Below are positions 1-5,766 of a DNA stretch of 5,796 nucleotides, piece after piece. The stretch is from CAZRCG01 sp964598565 (GTDB taxonomy: Bacteria; Bdellovibrionota; UBA2394). The notes beneath the pieces are model-generated. The model made no database searches, was not told where the DNA came from, and was given only the letters and a program-made list of their open reading frames with translations. The stretch is from contig CAZRCG010000021.1 in the NCBI GenBank assembly GCA_964598565.1, positions 1-5,796 on the forward strand, read 5' to 3'. The position numbers and the translations under genes are program-made. Within the stretch, counting starts at the first letter, position 1; every line of letters begins with the position of its first letter.

Positions 1-1
1 G

Positions 2-1279
2 GATGCACCCCTAGCCTCCTTACTCTTTGCCCCGCCCGATCTCCCAACGCCGTCTAAGGCTATCTCCCTACCTAGTAATGTAGAGAAAACAGAAGCCCTT
101 AAGCCCCTATTAGAGAATCAAGAAACGATTCCCGTAAGAGGCAATACCGCATTTGGATCTCAAAGGATTCTGATCGTCGAAGACAACGAAGAGCTAGCAA
201 GCTATATAGGTACAGTTCTGGCACCGTCGTACCAGTATGTGATCGCCGGAAACGCTTCTGATGCATTAGCAGTTCTTCAGAAATGGCCTCCCGATTTGAT
301 TCTTTCAGACGTTATGATGCCCGAGATGGACGGCTTTACTCTGTGTCGAGAAATCAAGGCCCGATCTGAGACCTCTCTTACTCCCGTCATCCTTCTAACG
401 GCTCTGGCTGATCGAGATTCTCTTTTGAAAGGATGGGAAATGGGCGCCGACGAATTTCTCTTGAAACCATTTCATCCCCAAGAGTTGGTGGCGAGAATAA
501 ATTCGATTCTTCGCATGGCCTCGATGAGAGAAGAAATGGAGCATCGAAGAAACCGCTATGAAGAACTTGAGGAATTCACGCATGTAGCCTCCCACGACCT
601 TCGCGAGCCCTTGCGCCAGGTCATCACCTATGCGCAGATTCTCGATCGCGACATCGCATCAAGCAAATCTGTATCGCTAGAAACTAAACAATGTGCTCAA
701 TTCATTAGTGAAGGGGCCGCCCGTATGAGCCAATTATTGGAGGGCTTGAGTACATGGATTGCCGCTGAAACCGACGAACCAATATTCGAAGTAGTCCAAT
801 CCGAGCAAGTCCTTGAGCTTGCTCTCTCAAACCTCAAAGTTGCCCTCGAAACTTCACGAGCGAAAATTAGTCATGGACCGCTTCCCCAGTTGAAGGCCTC
901 ATCGTCCGGACTTCGGCAAGTCTTGGAGAACCTCATCAGAAACTCGCTGACTTATTGCAATCGAACGGAACCACAGATTCACGTACAAGCTGAGAAAATA
1001 GGCAAGGAATGGATTTTCTCCGTGCGAGACAATGGCATTGGCTTTGAGTCAAAGTATCGAGAAAAGATATTTCTAATCTTTGAACGTTTACACGACCAAA
1101 CCACCTATCCAGGAATCGGACTGGGCTTGCCTCTTTGCAGACGCATCATCAAAAATCATGGCGGAAGAATTTGGGCCGAATCCGAACCTGGCAAAGGATC
1201 CGTATTCTACTTTTCGATTCCCTTCCATGAAATCAGTAAACGGTCGGCGCCACCTGTGAACGAGCAAGCCATGCATTAG
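2..1279 (+). CDS. Hybrid sensor histidine kinase with internal receiver domain (5' end missing)
   Basis: The frame is open from the left edge to the TAG at 1277-1279, giving 425 visible residues. The GTG at 239 cannot be the start because it would cut the receiver domain in half, so the gene begins before the window. Numbered from the visible end, residues 1-54 are a proline-rich linker. Residues 55-170 are a receiver domain: RILIVEDNEE with acidic pair E60/D61, phospho-acceptor D103 in SDVMMPEMDG, T133 and K155 in LLKPF. A short charged helix leads to a HisKA H-box with H198 in ASHDLREPLR. The HATPase_c domain has N-box N314, G1 box DNGIGF from 343, an F-box near 357-361 and G2 box PGIGLGL near 370-376, and ends in GGRIWAESEPGKGS. 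The spacing and RLH...YPG wording resemble the bacteriophytochrome-like kinase group. All catalytic residues are present, so it should autophosphorylate and transfer phosphate. The input domain, membrane segments and output partner are not visible. Another kinase or sensor module may precede the linker. Confidence 0.93.
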   Translation, partial: DAPLASLLFAPPDLPTPSKAISLPSNVEKTEALKPLLENQETIPVRGNTAFGSQRILIVEDNEELASYIGTVLAPSYQYVIAGNASDALAVLQKWPPDLILSDVMMPEMDGFTLCREIKARSETSLTPVILLTALADRDSLLKGWEMGADEFLLKPFHPQELVARINSILRMASMREEMEHRRNRYEELEEFTHVASHDLREPLRQVITYAQILDRDIASSKSVSLETKQCAQFISEGAARMSQLLEGLSTWIAAETDEPIFEVVQSEQVLELALSNLKVALETSRAKISHGPLPQLKASSSGLRQVLENLIRNSLTYCNRTEPQIHVQAEKIGKEWIFSVRDNGIGFESKYREKIFLIFERLHDQTTYPGIGLGLPLCRRIIKNHGGRIWAESEPGKGSVFYFSIPFHEISKRSAPPVNEQAMH

Positions 1280-1292
1280 ATCGCCCGTCTTC

Positions 1293-1331
1293 TGAACCTC
1301 TGCATTTTCTTATTGCTATTATTCAGGTTCA
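1293..1331. other. Inverted repeat between kinase gene and next gene
   Basis: TGAACCT at 1293-1299 is perfectly complementary to AGGTTCA at 1325-1331, with a 25-base loop rich in T. It lies 13 bases after the kinase stop codon. No T-run follows the right arm, so it is a poor intrinsic terminator. It could be a 3'-end structure or an operator for the next gene, or chance. A weak sigma-70-like pair (TTGCTA at 1313, TAGCGA at 1336, 17-base spacer) overlaps it; I would not call a promoter from that alone. Confidence 0.25.
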
Positions 1332-1353
1332 AGTCTAGCGAAGGTCAGTATTT

Positions 1354-1360
1354 GGAAGAA
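1354..1360 (+). promoter_or_regulatory. Ribosome binding site of the 683-residue gene
   Basis: GGAAGAA sits a few bases before the ATG at 1365 and supports that start over the in-frame ATG three codons later at 1374. Either start leaves the signal sequence intact. Confidence 0.6.
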
Positions 1361-1364
1361 ATTC

Positions 1365-3416
1365 ATGAAGTTCATGCCTGGGATCAGCCTTCTTCTTGCT
1401 ATTGTTCATGGTTCTGCTTTGTACGGCTCTAAGGATTTAGGCAGGTCCGAATCCCTAGGCGGCTGCAGTCAAACTTTAGCAGAGACCATCGGCCCCGCAT
1501 CCAATGAGACTCCTTTCATTTCTTACGAGATTCTTGTCAAAGATCATCAACATTTTTTAACCAACCGTGGTCACAGATCTCAGCTTCATCATGAATTAAA
1601 ACTGTTTCGATCGTTCGCATCCTTTGCTGAACATAACCGCGCAAGAATTGATTCTCCTCCAGCATCTTTCGGCGATCACACAGTCACTCGTCTCGCACTT
1701 CGATGGACCTTAAAGCCCGAGACCTTGCTCACTCAAGAGCAAATCGTTTGGATTTATTCCTCCGACTACTATCGATCAACCTTTGAAAAGACGGTCACTT
1801 TTTTCCGAGCCGCCGAACGCATTCTCCAATGGCAGCTTCAACTTATGCGCCATTGGTCGATCGACGGACTTCGATTTCATGCACTCGGAGTTGAGGGATT
1901 TTGGAAGCGATTGGGATGGATGATTCGAGATCTTGCCAATCCCCTAATGAGAATCGCTTTTCCCTGGCCCTACGGAAGTTTTTGGTTTCGAGATTATTTA
2001 CCTCACTGGTTCAAAAGAAATCTTTCGCCCACCGCTCATTATTTCAGAGCTGCGTTTCAAGATCCTGGAGCACCCTTATCGGCAGAAGATCGTGCCATTC
2101 TTGAGCGCTATCACTCATGGGAGGCCTTAGAAGAGCGAAGACGTTTTCTGGAAAAACATAAACTCTGGCGCCGGTTCAGAAATACTCTCTTTGAATCCGC
2201 TAATATCGCAAAATTGGCGACATTAGTTAGCGTCGTTTGGGTTGCCACCTCTCCTGTAACGGATGATGCGTTATTCGCAGAATCATCAACTTCCGCCGCT
2301 GATCATGCTCCTGAAATGAAACACCATGAAGATGATGCTAAGATTCGTAATTACCGAACTTCGCTAAAGCCATTTCTAGAGGACCCTCGGCATCGACTCG
2401 AAGAGAATCAAATTCAGATTATTACAGATCTTATCCTGCCTCATACAGCGATTCGAGTGCCCCGCATGGAACAGCACGGGCGCGTCTACTCTTATGGGCA
2501 AACGCATTTAAGTGCCATGGGAACATGGGAATACCTGAACGAAGGGCCCATCCGAGCGCTCAAGCAAGATAGAGCTCAAAATCTCATAGCGGAGACTGAC
2601 TCTTCAACCCTGAGCGAGATTATGGAACGAACGGGCCTTAACAGCCTACCAAGAAGCGTCCAAATCATAACAATTCGCACGACCAGAGAGAAGGTGGACT
2701 CATTGACTCGCTATTTAGAACAACAGAAAGGCAAGCGTTATCGCAATTCAACGATGATAAACGACTGCACGACCATGACGCTACGAGCCCTCAAGAAAGT
2801 GGGCATTCTTTTTGACCCCTTCTTTGATCTAGCCACGTGGCCCTTTGATGCGTCTCCAAGCCAAACTCATTTTCTTGTGAGCTTATCTCAGTTTCTTTCA
2901 AATGAAATTGTCTCCACCTACCAAGTTACTGTGGATGAGGCCTCTGACCCCAATCTGCACAGCTTTCGAAATGCCTTTATTAATCTGTGGGAAAGTCATC
3001 TCTTTATTGAGCTGTTTTGGCTGAATCAATTGCAGCGAGCAATCATCACTATTCAATATGACAACGATCAGCTCCACAATCGTGACCCGCAAGTACAATC
3101 TCAAATTGACGAATGGAAGAGAGAAGCGATCGAGCGTATAAAATCGTCCGATGACTTCAAACTGAACAGCTTAAAAATTGAGCGATGGGAAAAGATTAAG
3201 GCCGAAGGAGGCGCTCCCGATCTTCAAGCTCTGGAAGAAATCATTCGATCTCGCAAGATTCAGCATCGCCAATGGATAGAACAACTTCAAGATCGACTCA
3301 AGTCTGCTCAAACGCAGTTGAAGGAACTCGAAGAAAGCGCCGCTGAGCTTGAGTTTTTAGAGAAATATTTCACCGATCTTCTCGACCGCTACGAAAAGTT
3401 GAAAGGCACACCTTGA
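1365..3416 (+). CDS. Large exported protein with a putative permuted papain-like (Lnb/DUF4105-type) domain and C-terminal coiled coil
   Basis: 683 residues; I do not recognise the whole protein. Residues 1-20 form a signal-like segment (hydrophobic GISLLLAIV, possible cleavage after HGSA). Residues 50-280 are an aromatic- and arginine-rich region of unknown fold, with many W, F, H and R. Residues 281-297 are a second hydrophobic stretch (LATLVSVVWVA), possibly a membrane helix. Residues 345-482 look like a permuted NlpC/P60-type fold. ILPHTAIRV (H360) is followed by GRVYSYG, as in the His-bearing first half of such domains. TTREKVDSLTRYLEQQ then leads to INDCTTMTLRALKKVG (C468), resembling the NC-T motif of Lnb N-terminal/DUF4105 domains. 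H360 and C468 would be the catalytic pair. Residues 575-680 are charged helices with coiled-coil character. The start follows a Shine-Dalgarno-like GGAAGAA. The gene lies 85 bases after the kinase on the same strand and ends before a terminator hairpin, so co-transcription is possible. The domain call is inferred from motifs; the frame is certain. Confidence 0.85.
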   Translation: MKFMPGISLLLAIVHGSALYGSKDLGRSESLGGCSQTLAETIGPASNETPFISYEILVKDHQHFLTNRGHRSQLHHELKLFRSFASFAEHNRARIDSPPASFGDHTVTRLALRWTLKPETLLTQEQIVWIYSSDYYRSTFEKTVTFFRAAERILQWQLQLMRHWSIDGLRFHALGVEGFWKRLGWMIRDLANPLMRIAFPWPYGSFWFRDYLPHWFKRNLSPTAHYFRAAFQDPGAPLSAEDRAILERYHSWEALEERRRFLEKHKLWRRFRNTLFESANIAKLATLVSVVWVATSPVTDDALFAESSTSAADHAPEMKHHEDDAKIRNYRTSLKPFLEDPRHRLEENQIQIITDLILPHTAIRVPRMEQHGRVYSYGQTHLSAMGTWEYLNEGPIRALKQDRAQNLIAETDSSTLSEIMERTGLNSLPRSVQIITIRTTREKVDSLTRYLEQQKGKRYRNSTMINDCTTMTLRALKKVGILFDPFFDLATWPFDASPSQTHFLVSLSQFLSNEIVSTYQVTVDEASDPNLHSFRNAFINLWESHLFIELFWLNQLQRAIITIQYDNDQLHNRDPQVQSQIDEWKREAIERIKSSDDFKLNSLKIERWEKIKAEGGAPDLQALEEIIRSRKIQHRQWIEQLQDRLKSAQTQLKELEESAAELEFLEKYFTDLLDRYEKLKGTP

Positions 3417-3441
3417 GGGCCTTGTTGCGCTCATCAAGGTG
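3409..3441 (+). other. Hairpin overlapping the stop codon, competing with the terminator
   Basis: CACCTTGA at 3409-3416, which includes the TGA stop, pairs perfectly over 8 bases with TCAAGGTG at 3434-3441, leaving a 17-base loop. Its right arm shares bases 3437-3441 with the left arm of the downstream terminator stem, so the two structures cannot form together. A ribosome at the stop codon would cover the left arm and free the terminator to form. Confidence 0.4.
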
Positions 3442-3473
3442 CCCGTTCACTCAAAAGCACAGGCACCTCTTTT
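3437..3473 (+). terminator. Probable Rho-independent terminator of the + strand genes
   Basis: AGGTGCC at 3437-3443 pairs with GGCACCT at 3462-3468 (7 bp, mostly G/C) around an 18-base loop, followed by CTTTT at 3469-3473. It lies about 20 bases after the stop of the 683-residue gene, in the 77-base gap between converging genes. The loop is long and the T-run short, so efficiency may be modest. On the minus strand no T-run follows, so it would serve mainly the + strand. Confidence 0.6.
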
Positions 3474-3493
3474 CGCCATACTAAAATTTTCTC

Positions 3494-4585
3494 TTATCTA
3501 AAATTGGCCCGAACAGCGGCAAAGGTAGACTCAAGATCCACCAAAATGGCCTTCGCCTCGGTCGCCTGTTTGGCGTCTAGATCTCCACTTCGAATATACT
3601 CCTCGGTAAATGCCCCCAACAAAGCCAGCGTATTGAGGTTCTGACGTAACCCTGCTTGCTCTCGCAGGTCGATCTTCTTTTCTTGAGCGATGCGAATCAG
3701 CTCTACAAATAAATCTGCTGTCTCAGCAAATGAAGCCGTAATGATTTTCTCTCGACGCATAATCTCAATAATATCCACTCGGTATTCTGCTCGAGGATCG
3801 AATTTCTTCTCAACCGCTTGCTTCATAAGCTCTTCCTTAAGAAGTGCTTTCAATCGCTGAGAGTCTCCCTCATCTATTCGATAAACAACCTTCAACGACT
3901 TCAGCAATTCATCCAGCTCCCGGTCAACTTGCCCACTATAACCCAAAATCTTTCGAATGATTTCGTGATCCTCCAATGCCGATTCGGGAGTATTAAGCGT
4001 GAGATACAGCGAGCCCGATGTTAATGCTGCTGCAGAAATCGCAAGAAAGCTTACTCCAACTGTTTTATTGAAGACACTACGTGCCGAGGGCTCGATGACT
4101 TGCCATACGGCATTCCATAACGTATCTAAAGATTCAAAGCTCGGTCTCAAGCTTCTCAGAGATTCGACAGAAGCGGTCGATGATTCCCCCATAGCTTTGA
4201 CAATGGCTTTAAAGACTTCTGCAATACTTCCCTCAAAAGAGGACTGTGACAGAAAAAAGGTAACAACCCCCCCGATAGTGACAGGTATCGGCGCAACTAC
4301 GCTCTTTAAAGCAAGAACATATTTATTTCTCACTTCTGGAGAGATCTCCACTACCCTGCCTGTTTCTTTCGCCAAGAGGGCCACAAATAATGCCGCTTTT
4401 GCGGCTTCTAAACGAACTAGATCATTGGACGCTTTTTCTGCAATTTGCAGTTCATCCCAGTTCAGTGTTGAAACAGATTCCTGCGCGCTCAATTGAAAAT
4501 GAAAATAGGCATCCGAACTCAAGCACAAAACAGCTAGGGCCAACACAATCCTTTTTTTAGTAATACAATGACCAGTCTTCAACAT
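3494..4585 (-). CDS. Hypothetical exported protein with two further hydrophobic segments
   Basis: 363 residues from the ATG at 4585; I recognise no family. I chose this start over the in-frame ATG at 4603 because GGGAG (complement of 4593-4597) lies 7 bases upstream and because it gives a normal signal peptide: MLKTGHCITKKR, then hydrophobic IVLALAVLCLSS at residues 13-24, with plausible cleavage after LSA near residue 34. Residues 95-113 (SVVAPIPVTIGGVVTFFLS) and 176-197 (VGVSFLAISAAALTSGSLYL) are hydrophobic enough to be membrane helices or a helical hairpin. The segment between them is Ser-rich and predicted helical. Residues 205-363 are charged and helix-rich (DRELDELLKSLKVV, LKALLKEELMKQAVEKK, LFVELIRIAQEKK), ending in a helical AKQATEAKAILVDLES tail. 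No catalytic motif or metal site stands out. It is likely an inner-membrane or periplasmic protein with a helical domain. It converges with the 683-residue gene and follows the YiiX-like gene on the same strand across a 187-base gap. Confidence 0.85.
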   Translation of the reverse strand: MLKTGHCITKKRIVLALAVLCLSSDAYFHFQLSAQESVSTLNWDELQIAEKASNDLVRLEAAKAALFVALLAKETGRVVEISPEVRNKYVLALKSVVAPIPVTIGGVVTFFLSQSSFEGSIAEVFKAIVKAMGESSTASVESLRSLRPSFESLDTLWNAVWQVIEPSARSVFNKTVGVSFLAISAAALTSGSLYLTLNTPESALEDHEIIRKILGYSGQVDRELDELLKSLKVVYRIDEGDSQRLKALLKEELMKQAVEKKFDPRAEYRVDIIEIMRREKIITASFAETADLFVELIRIAQEKKIDLREQAGLRQNLNTLALLGAFTEEYIRSGDLDAKQATEAKAILVDLESTFAAVRANFR

Positions 4586-4592
4586 ACAGAAT

Positions 4593-4597
4593 CTCCC
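4593..4597 (-). promoter_or_regulatory. Shine-Dalgarno site that fixes the start at 4585
   Basis: On the minus strand GGGAG stands 7 bases before the ATG at 4585. It lies downstream of the alternative ATG at 4603, which has no comparable site. This makes the six-residue-shorter protein the likelier product. Confidence 0.7.
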
Positions 4598-4604
4598 ATA
4601 CATT

Positions 4605-4610
4605 TTTATA
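4605..4610 (-). promoter_or_regulatory. Possible -10 box of the 363-residue exported gene
   Basis: TATAAA on the minus strand (complement of 4605-4610) matches the -10 consensus at 5 of 6 positions in an A/T-rich stretch. No convincing -35 box is found at 16-18 bases, and the resulting leader would be very short. This is a weak candidate. Confidence 0.22.
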
Positions 4611-4625
4611 CATACTTATTTTTAG

Positions 4626-4648
4626 AGTCTTCTCGTAAGAGAAAGACT
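4626..4648 (-). other. Hairpin in the leader of the 363-residue gene
   Basis: AGTCTT at 4626-4631 pairs with AAGACT at 4643-4648, and CTC at 4632-4634 pairs with GAG at 4639-4641, leaving a 4-base GTAA loop and one bulged A at 4642. That is 9 base pairs in 23 bases. It lies 41 bases upstream of the ATG at 4585. In the minus-strand direction it is followed by CTAAAAATAAG rather than a T-run, so it is not an intrinsic terminator. It could be a leader structure or a protein-binding site. Confidence 0.4.
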
Positions 4649-4766
4649 GAAAACGCATGCTTGGTCATTGCGTAACCGCTTGCATTTTGCAAGCCAAATT
4701 GCTCTTGGAGTGGTCATTAGCTAACGCGGCGATATCGAAACCCCGCTTACACGTAAGACTGAAAAC
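4643..4766. repeat. Spaced direct repeats in the intergenic region
   Basis: AAGACTGAAAAC occurs exactly at 4643-4654 and 4755-4766 (12 of 12). TGGTCATT occurs exactly at 4662-4669 and 4711-4718, and the match continues imperfectly: GCGTAACCGC after the first copy, AGCTAACGCGGC after the second. CGTAAGA also recurs at 4634-4640 and 4752-4758. The shared blocks appear in opposite order in the two halves, so this is not a simple duplication. The repeats fill the gap between two minus-strand genes. They could be paired binding sites for a regulator or the remains of a small mobile repeat. Confidence 0.5.
4678..4694. other. Perfect 7-bp hairpin with TTT loop
   Basis: GCTTGCA at 4678-4684 and TGCAAGC at 4688-4694 are exact inverted copies separated by TTT. 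Neither strand has a following T-run, so it is not a standard terminator, although it could stabilise the 3' end of the upstream YiiX-like transcript. It may equally be an operator palindrome. It sits between the two TGGTCATT repeats. Confidence 0.5.
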
Positions 4767-4772
4767 TTTTCT

Positions 4773-5489
4773 TTAGCGCATCCATCGGCTCACGCTGAAA
4801 ATATCTTTGCGAAGACCATCGAGGTAGATACTTTGAGGGCTCATTCCCGGATGCCCAATGGGTGGAGTCATTCGCAATCCCAAAAAATGCTGCTCCCAAA
4901 AACGCCTCAACGAAGTTCCTTCTCTACCGAAATACATGGGATACGTATCAAAGAGCGGCGACTGATCATGGTCTCTATAAAATGTCTGGATGAGCTTCGA
5001 ACAATGTTGAGCCTCTGAACTGCTTGAGAACCTGCGATCATAGGGTAAACCCAATGCTTCCTCCTTCATTTGCGCAACGGCCGCTTGAGCAAGGCCAATC
5101 CATTGAGATTTCACTTGCGCCACCATAAACATAGTCTCTGTGGAATAGCGTTGAAGAAAAGTCTGAAATGGAAGGCGCCGAATGCCGTGGTCGGACGCAT
5201 CGATGACAAAAAGCGCCCCCGTCTCATCCCGATCAAGCGCCACGACATGCGATAAACGCGGCCCCTGATGAAATTGTTCTTCGGTGGTAAGCGCAATCGC
5301 TCGCTGATAACTAGATCGCGGATCATAAACAAAGAGTAGATCGCCTGTAAGCCAATTGAAGGTCATCCCCTTCGCAAAGAGCTTCGAATGAGTGAAGGCC
5401 TCACATTCGCGCTGAAATGCTAGGCTCCCTAAAATCATTAGGCCCAGCAGCCCTAAAGAAAAGTATCTTTTCGCTAGACCCCTCACCAT
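4773..5489 (-). CDS. Secreted YiiX/YebB-type permuted papain-like cysteine hydrolase (family C92 type)
   Basis: 238 residues from the ATG at 5489. This start gives a textbook signal peptide: MVRGLAKR, hydrophobic YFSLGLLGLMILGSLAF, then QRECEA with cleavage before FTHS. The mature protein matches the YiiX-like permuted NlpC/P60 fold. WLTGDLLF (residues 47-53) corresponds to the GD-ii-F motif. RLSHVVALD carries the predicted catalytic H81, and LFVIDAS (D97) stands where the family has an acidic residue. LGLPYDRRF (146-154) is the G-x-YD-x-x-F motif, and QHCSKLI holds predicted nucleophile C163. The C-terminal PIGHPGMSPQSIYLDG resembles the family tail. Relatives hydrolyse amide bonds, with cell-wall peptide or lipid-like substrates proposed; the substrate here is unknown. 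The frame stays open upstream to ATGs at 5504 and 5597. These would add a second hydrophobic segment and have no good ribosome site, while 5489 has only a weak GGGCAG. The start is therefore uncertain. Confidence 0.88.
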   Translation of the reverse strand: MVRGLAKRYFSLGLLGLMILGSLAFQRECEAFTHSKLFAKGMTFNWLTGDLLFVYDPRSSYQRAIALTTEEQFHQGPRLSHVVALDRDETGALFVIDASDHGIRRLPFQTFLQRYSTETMFMVAQVKSQWIGLAQAAVAQMKEEALGLPYDRRFSSSSEAQHCSKLIQTFYRDHDQSPLFDTYPMYFGREGTSLRRFWEQHFLGLRMTPPIGHPGMSPQSIYLDGLRKDIFSVSRWMR

Positions 5490-5616
5490 ATCTGCCCGAA
5501 CCATGCTAATCAAAAAAACAGCTGCCGAGCAAGATGCAAACCATTCAGAGAAAATTACGTTAAAAAGAAAAGAGGAGAAGAGAAGAAAATCCCTCATCTT
5601 TTTTAAACTTTAACGT

Positions 5617-5664
5617 TTTACCAAAGCTTCACAAAATATATTTACCAAAGCTTCACAAAATATA
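5617..5664. repeat. Perfect tandem duplication, 2 x 24 bases
   Basis: A 24-base unit beginning TTTACCAAAGC and ending CACAAAATATA occurs at 5617-5640 and is repeated without a mismatch at 5641-5664. Each unit contains the palindrome AAGCTT. The repeat lies just upstream of the longest possible reading frame of the YiiX-like gene and downstream of a TATAAT-like box, so in the minus direction it would sit in the leader. Two identical copies suggest recent slippage or a doubled binding site. The unit length of just over two helical turns would place both copies on nearly the same face of the DNA. Confidence 0.9.
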
Positions 5665-5714
5665 TCTTAAAATCCTCTTAATTGATCATAGATGGTTTGA
5701 ATTTCGCTTTGAAA

Positions 5715-5720
5715 ATTATA
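5715..5720 (-). promoter_or_regulatory. Candidate -10 box for the YiiX-like gene
   Basis: The minus strand reads TATAAT here, a perfect -10 hexamer preceded by CTTG. No good -35 hexamer lies 16-18 bases upstream, where the sequence is CCCCTT. Transcription from it would begin near 5708 and yield a leader of about 110 or 220 bases depending on the true start codon. That leader would include the 24-base tandem repeat. Confidence 0.35.
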
Positions 5721-5744
5721 CAAGTTGATCCGACGTGAAGGGGG

Positions 5745-5766
5745 AATAGGCGATTCAAAGCCTATT
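5745..5766. other. Inverted repeat near the right edge
   Basis: AATAGGC at 5745-5751 and GCCTATT at 5760-5766 form a perfect 7-bp stem with an 8-base loop. On the + strand it is followed by TTCT, which gives weak terminator character, but no + strand gene precedes it here. A second small stem (AGAAG at 5779-5783 with CTTCT at 5787-5791) follows. The purpose is unknown; the region may belong to a gene or element beyond the window. Confidence 0.4.

Noticed and set aside
239..241. GTG at 239 as the start of the kinase gene
   Set aside because: The reading frame upstream is open to the window edge and encodes the first strand and acidic pair of the receiver domain (RILIVEDNEE), so the gene must start earlier.
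1455..1466. LGGC (residues 31-34) of the large protein as a lipoprotein signal
   Set aside because: The cysteine stands about 15 residues beyond the hydrophobic core, with charged residues between, which does not fit a lipobox.
1901..2104. Short + frame inside the large gene
   Set aside because: It is out of frame within a long, well-supported coding region and has no ribosome site or motif that I can see.
3999..4496. 165-codon open frame on the + strand
   Set aside because: It lies entirely antisense to the exported gene at 3494-4585, which has a Shine-Dalgarno site and a signal peptide. The + frame encodes no recognisable domain and has low-complexity Ser/Thr/Ala composition.
4726..4746. 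tRNA-like T-arm, GCGG ... CGATATCGAAACC ... CCGC
   Set aside because: Only a 4-bp stem with a 13-base loop forms. No acceptor stem, anticodon arm or D arm can be found around it.
4643..4766. CRISPR-like array
   Set aside because: The repeated blocks are short, occur only twice and are in different order in the two halves, without regular spacers or neighbouring cas genes.
5111..5332. Short frames on both strands inside the C92-type gene (also 5070-5255 and 4833-5018)
   Set aside because: They overlap the conserved motifs of the YiiX-like protein in other frames, and their Arg-rich composition is typical of shadow frames.
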